Below are positions 1 to 8,832 of a stretch of 64,000 nucleotides of DNA, piece by piece. The notes below the pieces were generated by a model that saw only the letters and a program-made list of their open reading frames with translations, did not search any database and had not been told where the DNA came from. Made by a program: the position numbers and the translations under genes. This DNA is from Nocardioides lacusdianchii (GTDB lineage: Bacteria; Actinomycetota; Actinomycetes; Propionibacteriales; Nocardioidaceae), in NCBI RefSeq assembly GCF_020102855.1, contig NZ_JADHZD010000003.1:62001-126000 (forward strand). The letters are read 5' to 3'. The first letter of the stretch is position 1, and every line of letters starts with the position of its first letter.

Positions 1-1825
1 GCCGGCCCAGGCCCGCGAGCTCGTAGGGGCGCTCGTCGACGACCTCGACGCCCATCGAGGTGAGCATCGGGAGCATCGTGCTCAGGGAGAGCGGCTCACC
101 GACGCGGAAGACCTTGAGGCGCGACTCGCCGCGGCGGTAGAGGCCGGACTGCTGGTCCTGGTCGAAGAGCGCGAGGTCGATGCCCACCGGGCCCTCGATC
201 GCCTCGATGCGGCCGACGTCGGCAGACCCGCGCTGGGGCTGGTAGTCCTCCTTGTAGGCCTCGGGGAACGCGTCGGCCCAGGCCCTGGCCAGCCGCGACC
301 CGCGGTCCTCGCCGTACTCGCCCACCACGGCGGCCATGAAGTCGTCGCGCCACGAGCGCGACGCCTCGGTCAGGCGGCGCTCGAGGTCGGGGACGTTGAT
401 CTCGGGGATGTGGTCGCCCTTGGGCGGGTGGACGACGAAGTGCACGCGCGCGGTGGTGGACTCGTTGACGCGGGCGGTGAACTCGACGTGCTCGCCGCCG
501 AGGTCCTCGCGCAGGATGTCGGAGAAGCGCTCGCGCACGGCGGTGCTGTAGCGGTCGCGCGGCAGGTAGACCAGGACCGAGACGTAGCGGCCGTAGGTGT
601 CGCGGCGCACGAAGGCCCGCAGCTGGCGACGCTCGCGGGCGAACATCACGTCCTGTGCGATCGGGGCGAGCTCGTCGGGCGAGGTGTGGAACAGCTCGTC
701 GCGGGGGTAGTTCTCCAGGGTGTCCATCAGCGCCTTGCCGGCGTGGCTGCGCGGGTCGAAGCCGGCGTGGCGCATCACCTCGGTGACCTTCGAGCGCAGC
801 ACCGGGATGCGGGTGACGGACTCGGTGTAGGCCGCGCTCGAGAACAGGCCGAGGAAGCGGCGCTCACCGACGACCTCGCCGTCCGCGCCGAACGTCTTGA
901 CGCCGACGTAGTCGAGGTAGGCCGGGCGGTGCACGGTCGCGCGGGAGTTGGCCTTGGCCAGCACCAGCAGCGTCTTCTCGCGGGCCTTGGCCTTCGCCAG
1001 CGGCGGCAGCTTGGCGAACGAGCTCGACAGGTCCTGGTCGCTGCGCAGGATGCCGAGCCCGGAGCCGGGCACGGCGCGCAGCCCGCACTCGTCGGGCGCC
1101 CCCTGCTCGGCCTCGAGCAGGTACTCGCGGTAGCCGAGGAACGTGAAGTGGTCGTCGGCCAGCCAGGTGAGGAAGTCGCGGCCCTCGCGCAGCTCGGCGT
1201 CCGCCAGCGGCGGCGGGTCCTGGTCGAGCTGGTCGACCACGGCCAGCACCTGGGCGTGCATCTTGGCCCAGTCCTCCACCGACTCGCGTACGTCGCGCAG
1301 CACCCGCTGCACGCCCTCGGTGATCTCGGCGGCCTCGTCGTCGTCGGTGCGGTCGATCTCCACGTGCATCCAGGACTCGGCACCGGACTCGGCGGTGCCG
1401 GCACGCGGCTCGACGACGTGGACGGCCACCTCCTGCAGCTCGCCGGTGATGTCGCGCTCGACCGTGAACTGCGGGTGGATCACCGCGTGCACGTTGTGGC
1501 CCTGGCGGTTGAGCTCCATGGTCACCGAGTCGACGAGGAACGGCATGTCGTCGGTGACGACCTCGACGACCGAGCGGCCCGAGGCCGACCAGCCGGACTC
1601 GGCGCTCGTGGGCGTGACGACGCGGACCGCGGCGGTGCCCTGCGGCCGGGAGGCAGCCAGCTCGCGGTGCGAGGCGACAGCACCGAGCAGGTCCTCCGGC
1701 GAACGCTCGGCGACCTCCTCCGGTGCGACGTGCCGGTAGTAGGCGCGGAGCAGGTCACCCCATGCGGGGCGAGCCCGGGTCGCGGCGTCGAGCTGCTGGT
1801 CCTTGGTCTCCTCGGGCGTGGCCAC
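1..1825 (-). CDS. gdh: NAD-specific glutamate dehydrogenase, large type (N-terminal part; runs off the window)
   Basis: This gene encodes the large single-chain NAD-dependent glutamate dehydrogenase, which deaminates glutamate to 2-oxoglutarate in the cytosol. The minus strand is open from a GTG at 1825 to the window edge, about 608 codons, which is the N-terminal third of a family that normally runs to about 1,600 residues. The visible part carries the family N-terminal regulatory region, with blocks such as DDMPFLVDSV, FTFLGYREY and YVSVLVYLPRDRYST. The catalytic domain lies outside the window. Downstream pruA also feeds glutamate catabolism, but it is a separate unit. Family assignment is firm; nothing can be said about the missing C-terminus. 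Confidence 0.9.
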   Translation of the reverse strand, partial: MATPEETKDQQLDAATRARPAWGDLLRAYYRHVAPEEVAERSPEDLLGAVASHRELAASRPQGTAAVRVVTPTSAESGWSASGRSVVEVVTDDMPFLVDSVTMELNRQGHNVHAVIHPQFTVERDITGELQEVAVHVVEPRAGTAESGAESWMHVEIDRTDDDEAAEITEGVQRVLRDVRESVEDWAKMHAQVLAVVDQLDQDPPPLADAELREGRDFLTWLADDHFTFLGYREYLLEAEQGAPDECGLRAVPGSGLGILRSDQDLSSSFAKLPPLAKAKAREKTLLVLAKANSRATVHRPAYLDYVGVKTFGADGEVVGERRFLGLFSSAAYTESVTRIPVLRSKVTEVMRHAGFDPRSHAGKALMDTLENYPRDELFHTSPDELAPIAQDVMFARERRQLRAFVRRDTYGRYVSVLVYLPRDRYSTAVRERFSDILREDLGGEHVEFTARVNESTTARVHFVVHPPKGDHIPEINVPDLERRLTEASRSWRDDFMAAVVGEYGEDRGSRLARAWADAFPEAYKEDYQPQRGSADVGRIEAIEGPVGIDLALFDQDQQSGLYRRGESRLKVFRVGEPLSLSTMLPMLTSMGVEVVDERPYELAGLGR

Positions 1826-1888
1826 CCACCGACCATAGGACCCGCCGTGTGACGCTCACAACAGGGGGGTGGAGGCTGTTGCTGGGCC

Positions 1889-2368
1889 ATGATGGGTGCC
1901 ATGAAGAAGCTCTCCAAGAAGCTCACCTACGACGCCTCCGCCGACGCCGTGGCCGCCATGCTCGACGACCCCGCCTTCCGCGAGGCGGTGCTCGAGCGCC
2001 AGCGCGTCAAGCGCGGCTCGGTCGCCATCGACGGCGACGTGGCGCGGATCGAGCAGGTGCGCTCCGCCGACGACATCCCCTCCTTCGCCCAGAAGTTCGT
2101 CGGCGACGAGATCGTGATCGTGCAGACCGAGACCTGGACCTCCGCGCACGGTGCCGACGTGGAGCTGGCCATCCCCGGCAAGCCGGGCGAGGCGGTCGGC
2201 ACGCTGGTGCTGGTCGAGTCCGGCGACACGACCACGGAGACCGTCGAGCTCGACGTCAGCGTGAAGATCCCCCTGGTCGGCGGCAAGATCGAGGCGATGA
2301 TCGCCGACATGATCGGCCACGCCCTCGACGTCGAGCACCAGGTCGGCGTGGAGTGGCTCAGCCGCTGA
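1889..2368 (+). CDS. DUF2505 family protein
   Basis: This is a 159-residue cytosolic protein of the actinobacterial DUF2505 family (START/SRPBCC-like fold); its function is unknown. The N-terminus KKLTYDASADAVAAMLDDPAFR and the C-terminal amphipathic helix (VGGKIEAMIADMIGHALDVE) are typical of lipid- or hydrophobe-binding SRPBCC proteins. In-frame ATGs occur at 1889, 1892 and 1901; the 1901 start (MKKLSKK) is an equally good choice. It is divergent from the glutamate dehydrogenase gene and its last 11 bases overlap the convergent small membrane gene. Confidence 0.8.
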   Translation: MMGAMKKLSKKLTYDASADAVAAMLDDPAFREAVLERQRVKRGSVAIDGDVARIEQVRSADDIPSFAQKFVGDEIVIVQTETWTSAHGADVELAIPGKPGEAVGTLVLVESGDTTTETVELDVSVKIPLVGGKIEAMIADMIGHALDVEHQVGVEWLSR

Positions 2369-2555
2369 CGTCGGGCCGGGCCTCGTCCCTCGCCAGGGCC
2401 TGACGCTCCTCCTCGGCCGCGTCCTCGCGCCGGCGCGCGCGGACGACGAGCCCGAGCACGACGAACGGCCCGAAGGCGAGCAGCAGCGTGAGCACCTGCT
2501 CGAACGGGTGCAGGGCACCCATGTGCCACAGCGGGCGGAGGACGGGGTCGATCAC
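2358..2555 (-). CDS. Small membrane protein, unknown function
   Basis: This is a 65-residue protein with one hydrophobic segment at about residues 19-38 (QVLTLLLAFGPFVVLGLVV). A basic stretch (RARRRED) and an acidic, charged tail follow, so the tail is probably cytoplasmic by the positive-inside rule. I chose the GTG at 2555; an in-frame ATG at 2521 would give a shorter protein that still keeps the membrane segment. It overlaps the end of the convergent DUF2505 gene. Similar tiny proteins are common in actinobacteria but have no assigned role. Confidence 0.6.
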   Translation of the reverse strand: MIDPVLRPLWHMGALHPFEQVLTLLLAFGPFVVLGLVVRARRREDAAEEERQALARDEARPDVSG

Positions 2556-2592
2556 GACCCCATCCTCCCCCACCCCGTCGTGGCGGGCGACC

Positions 2593-4221
2593 TCAGCCCT
2601 GGTGCGGGTAGAGGTGCTCCTTCGGCGGCACGAACGTCTCCTTGATCGAGCGCGGCGAGGTCCAGCGCAGCAGGTTGACCGCAGCGCCGGCCTTGTCGTT
2701 GGTGCCCGACGCCCGGCCTCCGCCGAACGGCTGCTGGCCCACGACCGCACCGGTCGGCTTGTCGTTGATGTAGAAGTTGCCGGCGGCGAAGCGCAGCGTC
2801 TTGCGCGCCCAGGCGATGGCCGCACGGTCCTGGGCGATGATCGCCCCGGTGAGGGCGTACGGCGCGAACGACTCCATCTGCGCGACGACCTGCTCGAAGC
2901 GGTCGTCGTCGTAGACGTGGACGGCGAGGATCGGGCCGAAGTACTCGGTGCTGAACATCTCGTCGGTGGGGTCGCCGCCCTCGACGATGGTGGGGCGCAC
3001 GAAGAAGCCCTCGGAGTCGTCGACCTGCCCGCCGGCGAGGATGTCGAGCCCGTCCGTGGCGCGGGCCCGCTCGATGGCCACCTTGTGCTTGTCGAAGGCC
3101 CGCTGGTCGATCACCGCTCCCATGAAGTGGGACAGGTCGGTGACGTCGCCCATCGACAACGCGTCAGTGTCGGCGATCAGCTGGTCCTTGATCCTCACCC
3201 AGACCGAGCGCGGGACGTAGGCCCGTGAGGCGGCCGAGCACTTCTGGCCTTGGAACTCGAACGCACCGCGCATCATTGCCACCCGCAGCACGTCGGGGTC
3301 GGCCGAGGGGTGGGCGACGATAAAGTCCTTGCCGCCGGTCTCGCCGACGGTCCGCGGGTAGGCGCGGTAGCCCTCGATGTTCTCCCCGATCGTGCGCCAC
3401 AGGTGCTGGAACGTCGGCGTCGAGCCGGTGAAGTGGATCCCGGCCAGGTCGCGGTGCGGCATGACCACCTTCGACACGTCGAGGCCGTCGCCGGGCAGCA
3501 TGTTGATGACGCCGGGCGGCATACCGGCCTCCTCGAGCAGCTCCATCGTCAGCGAGGCAGCGAGCTGCTGGGTCGGCGACGGCTTCCAGATCACCGTGTT
3601 GCCCATCAGCGCCGGAGCGGTGGGCAGGTTGCCGGCGATCGCGGTGAAGTTGAACGGCGTGATCGCGTAGACGAAGCCCTCGAGCGGGCGGTGGTCGGTG
3701 CGGTTCCAGATGCCGGGGCTGTTGGCGATCGGCTGGTCGGTGAGGATCTGCTTGGCGTAGTGGACGTTGAAGCGCCAGAAGTCGATCAGCTCGCACGCCG
3801 CGTCGATCTCGGCCTGGAAGGCCGTCTTGGACTGGCCGAGCATGGTCGCGGCGTTGAGCCGCTGGCGCCACGGCCCGGCGAGCAGGTCGGCGGCCTTGAG
3901 GATGATCGCGCACTTCTCGTCGAACGGCATCGCCTGCCACGCCGGCGCGGCGTCGGCCGCGGCCTTGACCGCCGCCTCGGCGTCGGAGGTCGTGGAGTTC
4001 TTCAGCGTGCCGAGCACGTGGGCGTGGTCGTGGGGCTGCACGACCTTGATCTCCGCGCCGCCACCGTCGCGGTGCTCACCGCCGATGACGGCGGGGAAGC
4101 TGCGCTCCTCGCCCTCGAGCCGGGCCAGCTCCGCGACCAGGTCCTCGCGCTCCGGGCTGCCGGGGGCGTAGGTGAGGTTGGGCTCGTTGGTGGGGGCCGG
4201 CGGGAAGGTGATCGCGTCCAT
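2593..4221 (-). CDS. pruA: L-glutamate gamma-semialdehyde dehydrogenase (1-pyrroline-5-carboxylate dehydrogenase)
   Basis: PruA oxidises glutamate semialdehyde (from proline or arginine catabolism) to glutamate with NAD. The 542-residue length matches the class. ALDH signature blocks are visible: ITPFNFTAIAGNL, GNTVIWKPSPTQ, the glutamate E294 in VGETGGKDF and the catalytic cysteine C328 in FQGQKCSA, then QQPFGGGRASGTNDKAG near the C-terminus. The ATG at 4221 is chosen because the upstream extension is low-complexity sequence from another frame. The gene stands alone: no putA proline dehydrogenase is next to it, so proline oxidation must be encoded elsewhere. Its product would supply glutamate for the NAD-GDH at the window start. 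Confidence 0.96.
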   Translation of the reverse strand: MDAITFPPAPTNEPNLTYAPGSPEREDLVAELARLEGEERSFPAVIGGEHRDGGGAEIKVVQPHDHAHVLGTLKNSTTSDAEAAVKAAADAAPAWQAMPFDEKCAIILKAADLLAGPWRQRLNAATMLGQSKTAFQAEIDAACELIDFWRFNVHYAKQILTDQPIANSPGIWNRTDHRPLEGFVYAITPFNFTAIAGNLPTAPALMGNTVIWKPSPTQQLAASLTMELLEEAGMPPGVINMLPGDGLDVSKVVMPHRDLAGIHFTGSTPTFQHLWRTIGENIEGYRAYPRTVGETGGKDFIVAHPSADPDVLRVAMMRGAFEFQGQKCSAASRAYVPRSVWVRIKDQLIADTDALSMGDVTDLSHFMGAVIDQRAFDKHKVAIERARATDGLDILAGGQVDDSEGFFVRPTIVEGGDPTDEMFSTEYFGPILAVHVYDDDRFEQVVAQMESFAPYALTGAIIAQDRAAIAWARKTLRFAAGNFYINDKPTGAVVGQQPFGGGRASGTNDKAGAAVNLLRWTSPRSIKETFVPPKEHLYPHQG

Positions 4222-4267
4222 GCCGCTGATCGTGTCAGAGACTGACCGGTGCCTCAAAGTGCCTGCG

Positions 4268-4612
4268 TCAGCGACCGGTGAGGAGGTCGCCGACCTCCTG
4301 GGTGGCCCACCAGGCGAGGTCGTCGTCGGGGTGCGCGTCGTCGCGGTCGTCGACGTGCACGGCCACCACCTCACGCCACGTCGCGGGCGCGTCGGTGGTG
4401 GCGGTCTCGACGACCACCACCACCCGGCGACGCTGCCCGGCGGGCAGTCCCGCCACCAGCTCCGCAGAGGCGTCGGCGGCGGTCATCAGGGCGGCGTACT
4501 CGGTCTCCTCGCCGTCGTCCTCGGCCAGGACGGGATCGGTCAGGGACGGACCCTCGCGCTCCCAGTCCTCGGCCAGGCGGGGCAGGGTGCTGGGCACGTA
4601 GCGGCGGGTCAC
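4268..4612 (-). CDS. DUF6912-like protein
   Basis: This is a 114-residue protein beginning TRRYVPSTLPRL and containing DGEETEYAALMTAADAS and RRRVVVVVE; I recognise this pattern as the actinobacterial DUF6912 family, whose function is unknown. The GTG start at 4612 overlaps the TGA of the upstream WS/DGAT gene (GTGA), so the two are co-transcribed and probably translationally coupled. No signal peptide, membrane segment or catalytic motif is visible. The family name comes from memory of the N-terminal motif and is less certain than the gene call. Confidence 0.7.
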   Translation of the reverse strand: MTRRYVPSTLPRLAEDWEREGPSLTDPVLAEDDGEETEYAALMTAADASAELVAGLPAGQRRRVVVVVETATTDAPATWREVVAVHVDDRDDAHPDDDLAWWATQEVGDLLTGR

Positions 4613-6039
4613 TTCTTGCGTCCTCGGGGTGCGCGCGGGCGCGAGTCCGAGGCGGAGTCCTTGAGCTCCTCCAGCGACTCGAGCACGCACTGGCCGAGCG
4701 TGTCCGCGTCGGCGACGGCGTCGCGGTCGGCGGTGATGCCGTAGAACACCCCGCCGTCGTAGGACGTCACGCCGATGGCCAGCGGGTGGTCGGGCAGCAG
4801 CGGGTGGACGGGGTAGGACTCCAGCATCCGCGCGCCGTCGGCGTACAGCGGGAACTGCGGGCCCGGCACGTTGGTGATCGACATGTGGAAGCCGTGGCGC
4901 AGCTCGGCGGCGGCCAGGCGCGAGCCGAGCGCGTGGAAGGTCGTCGGGGCGAAGCCCGCGATGCCCGACAGCCTCCGGGCCGACACGTTGCGGCCGTTGT
5001 CGCGGTGGGCCCTGAGGTCGTAGCTCACCTGGTGCAGGCGGACGACCGGGCTCGGCTCGCTGACCGGCAGGTTGACGAGGTGGCCGGTGATCTGGGTGCC
5101 GAGCGAGGTGGCCTCGAGCTCGTCGTCGATGACCGACATCGGCACGATCGCCTTGATGGTCCGCAGTCCCGCCATCGACTCCGCGCGCGCCATCAGCCAG
5201 CCGCGCAGGCCGCCGGCGATCGTGGCGAGGATGACGTCGTTGACGGTGCCGCCGTGCACCTCACGGATCGCGCGGTAGTCGGCCAGCTCGGTGCGTACGG
5301 CGACGAAGCGGCGCTGCTGGGAGAGCTTGCGGTGCACCGGCGTGGAGTGCACCGGACCGCGGCCGGCGAGCGCGCTGGCGACCTCCGCGACACGGGCACC
5401 CGAGGCCGAGGCCTGACGGCCCATCGCCTCGGCGTTGGCCCGGGTCGTCGACCACAGCGTGCGAGGGCTCTCGAGGCTGTCGGTGACCGCGTTGAGGGCA
5501 GCCGCCACCGGACCGGCCGTACGCCGGGGGCGCCAGTCGTCGTCGTGCCCGAGGGTCGAGCGGTCGGGCGAGGTGTCCAGCAGCACCTGCCCGATGTCGA
5601 CGGTCTCGCGACCGTCGACGAGGATCTGGTGGCTCTTGGTGAGCAGCGCGATGTGTCCGTGGGCCAGGCCCTCGACGAAGTAGCACTCCCACAGCGGACG
5701 GCTGCGGTCGAGCGGGCGTGAGGCGATGCGCGCGACGAGCTCGCGGAGCTGGTCCATGGTGCCCGGGCGCGGCAGCGCGGAGCGGCGTACGTGGTAGCCG
5801 AGGTCGAAGTTCTCGTCGTCCACCCAGGCCGGGTTGGCCAGGCGTCCCGGCACCACCTGCAGCCGCTGGCGGTAGCGCGGCACGAACGCGATGCGGTCGG
5901 CGATCAGCTCGACCAGCCGGTCGTGGTCGAAGCCGGAGTCACCCGGGTCGAAGACCTCGACCGTCGCGTTGTGCATGGGCGTTGTCGGGGACTCGGCGGC
6001 CAGGATCGCCAGGTCCCGCGGCCCGAGCCGATCACTCAT
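4609..6039 (-). CDS. WS/DGAT-family O-acyltransferase with altered active-site motif
   Basis: This is a 476-residue protein of the wax ester synthase/diacylglycerol acyltransferase family, which transfers acyl groups from acyl-CoA to alcohols or diacylglycerol at the membrane face. Family landmarks are present: N-terminal LGPRDLAILAAESPTTPMHNATV, SRPLWECYFVEGL, GTVNDVILATIAGGLRGWL, and a C-terminal TNVPGPQFPLYADGARM. The active-site motif HHxxxDG reads HQxxxDG here (H137, Q138, D142, G143): the second histidine is replaced by glutamine. Substrate and activity therefore cannot be assumed. The ATG at 6039 is the start. A DUF6912 gene overlaps its 3' end. Confidence 0.88.
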   Translation of the reverse strand: MSDRLGPRDLAILAAESPTTPMHNATVEVFDPGDSGFDHDRLVELIADRIAFVPRYRQRLQVVPGRLANPAWVDDENFDLGYHVRRSALPRPGTMDQLRELVARIASRPLDRSRPLWECYFVEGLAHGHIALLTKSHQILVDGRETVDIGQVLLDTSPDRSTLGHDDDWRPRRTAGPVAAALNAVTDSLESPRTLWSTTRANAEAMGRQASASGARVAEVASALAGRGPVHSTPVHRKLSQQRRFVAVRTELADYRAIREVHGGTVNDVILATIAGGLRGWLMARAESMAGLRTIKAIVPMSVIDDELEATSLGTQITGHLVNLPVSEPSPVVRLHQVSYDLRAHRDNGRNVSARRLSGIAGFAPTTFHALGSRLAAAELRHGFHMSITNVPGPQFPLYADGARMLESYPVHPLLPDHPLAIGVTSYDGGVFYGITADRDAVADADTLGQCVLESLEELKDSASDSRPRAPRGRKK

Positions 6040-6064
6040 GCACGTGCTCGCTGCGCTCGCTCAT
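6032..6064 (-). other. Ten-codon upstream ORF made of a GAGCG palindromic repeat
   Basis: On the minus strand an ATG at 6064 opens a 10-codon frame (MSERSEHVHE) whose TGA at 6034-6032 lies inside the first codons of the WS/DGAT gene. The DNA is built from the near-palindrome GAGCGAGCGCAGCGAGC. Whether it is translated is unknown. It may simply be a repeat that landed at a gene start, as also seen at dapC. Confidence 0.3.
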
Positions 6065-6188
6065 GGGGTGCGCCCCTTCCTGAGGCCGAGTCGTCGATGG
6101 CTTGTCCCGCATGGGATTCTGGCAGAGGCGCTGGCACGGCGTGAGCCGTGGCCACCGTCACTCGTGGAACAGTCGTTAGGAGAAACCT

Positions 6189-6644
6189 GTGTCCGGTCGC
6201 GGTCTCGCGCGCCTCGCCCCCCTCGTCCTCGTCCTCGCCGGGAGCCTCAGCGCCTGCGGTGACGACGCCGACCCCGCGACGGGAAGCCCGGCGGCGAGCG
6301 AGTCCCCGAGCTCCTCCCCGAGCTCCTCCCCGAGCTCCTCGACCTCCGAGGACGAGTCAGGCAGCGAGGACACCGGCGACGACACCGTGACCGTCGAGGT
6401 GACCCGCGAGGGCGACACCTTCACGCCGAACGGTGAGCGTGTCGAGATGGCCGTCGGCCAGACACTCGTCCTGCAGGTCACCGCCGACGAGGCCGGTGAG
6501 CTCCACGTGCACAGCACCCCCGAGCAGGACCTGGCCTACGAGGCCGGCACCTCCGAGCACGAGATCACCGTCGACCGTCCCGGCGTGGTCGAGGTCGAGA
6601 GCCACGACCCCGACTCGATCGTGCTCCAGCTCGAAGTCCGTTGA
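6189..6644 (+). CDS. Lipoprotein with cupredoxin-like fold
   Basis: This is a 151-residue secreted lipoprotein. The signal sequence ends in the lipobox LSAC (cysteine at residue 23), followed by a Ser/Pro/Glu-rich linker of about 35 residues encoded partly by three copies of a 12-bp repeat (6307-6340). The C-terminal ~85 residues look like a one-domain beta-sandwich of cupredoxin type (FTPNGERVEMAVGQTLVLQV ... GELHVHS). His residues are present, but a full blue-copper ligand set is not obvious. The GTG start at 6189 has AGGAGA five bases upstream. The TGA overlaps the TTG start of the next gene, so the lipoprotein and the membrane protein form one unit. Confidence 0.75.
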   Translation: MSGRGLARLAPLVLVLAGSLSACGDDADPATGSPAASESPSSSPSSSPSSSTSEDESGSEDTGDDTVTVEVTREGDTFTPNGERVEMAVGQTLVLQVTADEAGELHVHSTPEQDLAYEAGTSEHEITVDRPGVVEVESHDPDSIVLQLEVR

Positions 6645-7975
6645 GCCCGGGCGCCGGCGGCGCGATCTCGGCCCACGGGCTGGGCGGCGCCAAGGACCTC
6701 CCGATCCCCTCCGAGCTGGCCATCGCCGGCGCGGTCGCGGCACTGGTGATCTCCTTCACCGTCCTCGCGGTCGCGTGGCGTGAGCCGCGCTACGACGCGG
6801 CGACCAGCGGCAGGCCCGCGCCCGCCTGGCTCGACCGGCTGGTGTCCTCGCGAGCGCTGGCCGTCGCAGCGCGGGTGCTGGGCATGGCGTTCTTCCTCTA
6901 CGTCGGGGCCGCGGCCGTCTTCGGCAAGGACAGCCTCACCAACCCCTTCCTCGGCACCTTCTACGTGCTGCTGTGGGTCGGGCTGGTCCCTGCGTCCCTG
7001 CTGTTCGGTGAGTTCTTCAAGGCCGTGAGCCCGGCGCGCACGATCGCCATGCTCTTCGCCAGGATCTCCGGCGTGCCCGAGGGACAGGGGCTGTACGCCT
7101 ACCCCGCACGCCTGGGCTACTGGCCGGCGGCAGCGGGACTCTTCGCCTTCGTCTGGCTCGAGCTGGTCTACCCCGCCTCCACCGACCTCGGTCCCGTACG
7201 CCTGTGGGTCGCGGCCTACCTCGGCATCATGCTGATCGGCTCCGCGGTGTGGGGCACGACGTTCCTCGCCCGCGCGGACCCCTTCGAGGTCTACTCCTCG
7301 CTCGTGGCGAAGCTGTCGGTCTGGGGTCGCCGCGAGGGCCGGCTCGTGATCCGCAGCCCGCTGGCCAACCTCGACACGCTGGTCGCGCGCCCGGGCCTGG
7401 TCGCGGTCGTCGGCATCCTCTTCGGCAGCACGGCCTTCGACTCCTTCCGGGAGTCCACTCCCTGGCTCAAGCTCGTGCAGTCGATGTCGGCGTCGCGGGT
7501 GCTGCCCGACACCCTGGCGCTGGTGTGCTTCTCAGCCGGCGTCGCGCTCGTGCTGACGCTGGCCACGATGGCCACCGGCGTCACCAGCGAGACCCCGCGC
7601 CGGGCGCTGCCCGACCTCTTCGCCCACTCGGTCGTGCCGATCATCGTGGGCTACATCGTCGCCCACTACCTGACCTACTTCGTCGAGTACGGACAGCTGA
7701 CGATCATCCAGCTCAGCGACCCGTTCACCCGCGGCGACGACTACCTCGGCACCGCCGACCTGGCGGTCGACTACTGGCTCTCGACGCACCCGACGTTCCT
7801 CGCCGTGACGAAGGTGGTGGCGGTCGCCCTCGGGCACGTCGTCGGTGTCGTCGCAGCACACGATCGCGCCATCAAGCTGCTCCCCCGGCGCCACCAGCTG
7901 ACCGGTCAGCTCCCGCTGCTCGTGGCGATGGTCGGCTTCACCGTGGGTGGGCTCTACCTGTTGTTCGCGGCCTGA
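6641..7975 (+). CDS. Polytopic membrane protein (relatives often labelled fenitrothion hydrolase)
   Basis: This 444-residue integral membrane protein has about ten hydrophobic helices. The N-terminus (AHGLGGAKDLPIPSELA, then a helix) matches an actinobacterial family that databases sometimes label fenitrothion hydrolase; I see no hydrolase motif and regard that label as unproven. The TTG start at 6641 overlaps the TGA of the lipoprotein gene, implying coupled translation and a joint role at the membrane. His/Tyr-containing helices (IVAHYLTYFVEYGQ, ALGHVVGVVAAHDR) could bind a metal or haem, but that is inference. The last 22 bases overlap the convergent RTX gene. Confidence 0.75.
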   Translation: MSPGAGGAISAHGLGGAKDLPIPSELAIAGAVAALVISFTVLAVAWREPRYDAATSGRPAPAWLDRLVSSRALAVAARVLGMAFFLYVGAAAVFGKDSLTNPFLGTFYVLLWVGLVPASLLFGEFFKAVSPARTIAMLFARISGVPEGQGLYAYPARLGYWPAAAGLFAFVWLELVYPASTDLGPVRLWVAAYLGIMLIGSAVWGTTFLARADPFEVYSSLVAKLSVWGRREGRLVIRSPLANLDTLVARPGLVAVVGILFGSTAFDSFRESTPWLKLVQSMSASRVLPDTLALVCFSAGVALVLTLATMATGVTSETPRRALPDLFAHSVVPIIVGYIVAHYLTYFVEYGQLTIIQLSDPFTRGDDYLGTADLAVDYWLSTHPTFLAVTKVVAVALGHVVGVVAAHDRAIKLLPRRHQLTGQLPLLVAMVGFTVGGLYLLFAA

Positions 7976-8832
7976 CGCGCAGGCGCGGTGACCGGACCGT
8001 AGGGCCAGCCGGCCGGGAGGTCGGTCACGGTCATCTCGAACTCACAGGTGCCGTAGGGGTCGACGACGTCGAGCGGGTCACGCCAGCCGACGAAGACGAC
8101 CCGGTCGGACTGGCCCTGCTCCTGGCCGCCGTCGTCGCAGCGGATCTTGTCGACCGAGCCGTCGGGCAGGACGTAGATCGTGTCGCTGCCCTGCTCGGTG
8201 AAGACCTTGTCGGCACCCGGACCGAGGAAGACGACGTCGTCGCCCTCGTCGCCCTTGATCAGCCAGTCGTGGCCGTCGCCGTCGACGAGCACGTCGTTGC
8301 CCGCGCCGCCCTGGATGGCGCCGTCGTCGCCGGCGCCGCCGTCGATCCAGTCGTTGCCGGCGCCACCGATCATCTTGTCGGAGCCCTCGCCGCCGATGAG
8401 GCGGTCGTCGCCGTCGTTGCCGCCGAGGAGGTCGTTGCCGACCTCGCCGTAGACGACGTCGTTGCCGGTGTTGGAGGCCAGGATGTCGTCACCCTCGCCG
8501 CCGTACATCACGTCGTCGCCCTGGCCGCCGTCGACCTTGTCGTTGCCGAGGCCGCCCGCGACCCAGTCGTCGCCCGGCTGCAGCGTGATCCAGTCGTTGC
8601 CGCCGTCGCCGTAGACGACGTCGTGGCCCTTGCCGGCATAGATGGTGTCGTCACCGCCGTAGCCGCGCACCCGGTCGCGGCCGCCGAGGGACATGATCCG
8701 GTCCGCCTTGGCCCGGCCCACGATGACGTCGTCGGTCGTGGTCCCGCGCGCCACGGGCGCTGCGAGGGCTGGCGTGGCGGTCAGGGCGAGCGCCGTCAGG
8801 GCGAAGACGCCGGCGCGCGGAGCAGAAATCAC
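7954..8832 (-). CDS. Secreted RTX-type calcium-binding repeat protein
   Basis: This 292-residue protein has a Sec signal peptide (FALTALALTATPALA, cleavage near residue 25). About ten nonapeptide repeats of the hemolysin-type GGxGxDxux pattern (GGDDTIYAGKGHD, GGAGNDWIDGGAGDD) occupy about residues 45-205 and should form a calcium-stabilised beta-roll outside the cell. The C-terminal ~85 residues contain a Cys pair (IRCDDGG, GTCEFE) that could be a disulphide. No protease or lipase domain is attached, so it is a repeat-only protein. It starts with GTG at 8832 behind AAGGAGA. Confidence 0.88.
   Translation of the reverse strand: MISAPRAGVFALTALALTATPALAAPVARGTTTDDVIVGRAKADRIMSLGGRDRVRGYGGDDTIYAGKGHDVVYGDGGNDWITLQPGDDWVAGGLGNDKVDGGQGDDVMYGGEGDDILASNTGNDVVYGEVGNDLLGGNDGDDRLIGGEGSDKMIGGAGNDWIDGGAGDDGAIQGGAGNDVLVDGDGHDWLIKGDEGDDVVFLGPGADKVFTEQGSDTIYVLPDGSVDKIRCDDGGQEQGQSDRVVFVGWRDPLDVVDPYGTCEFEMTVTDLPAGWPYGPVTAPARQAANNR

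Noticed and set aside
410..1852. Long open frame (480 codons) on the plus strand
   Set aside because: It is antisense to the NAD-glutamate dehydrogenase gene; its translation is Val/Gly/Ala/Arg-rich with no family motif, as expected from high-GC codon shadowing.
8000..8700. Tandem DNA repeats that could suggest a CRISPR or VNTR array
   Set aside because: They are the degenerate codons of the RTX nonapeptides; spacing is 27 bp with coding continuity and no spacers.
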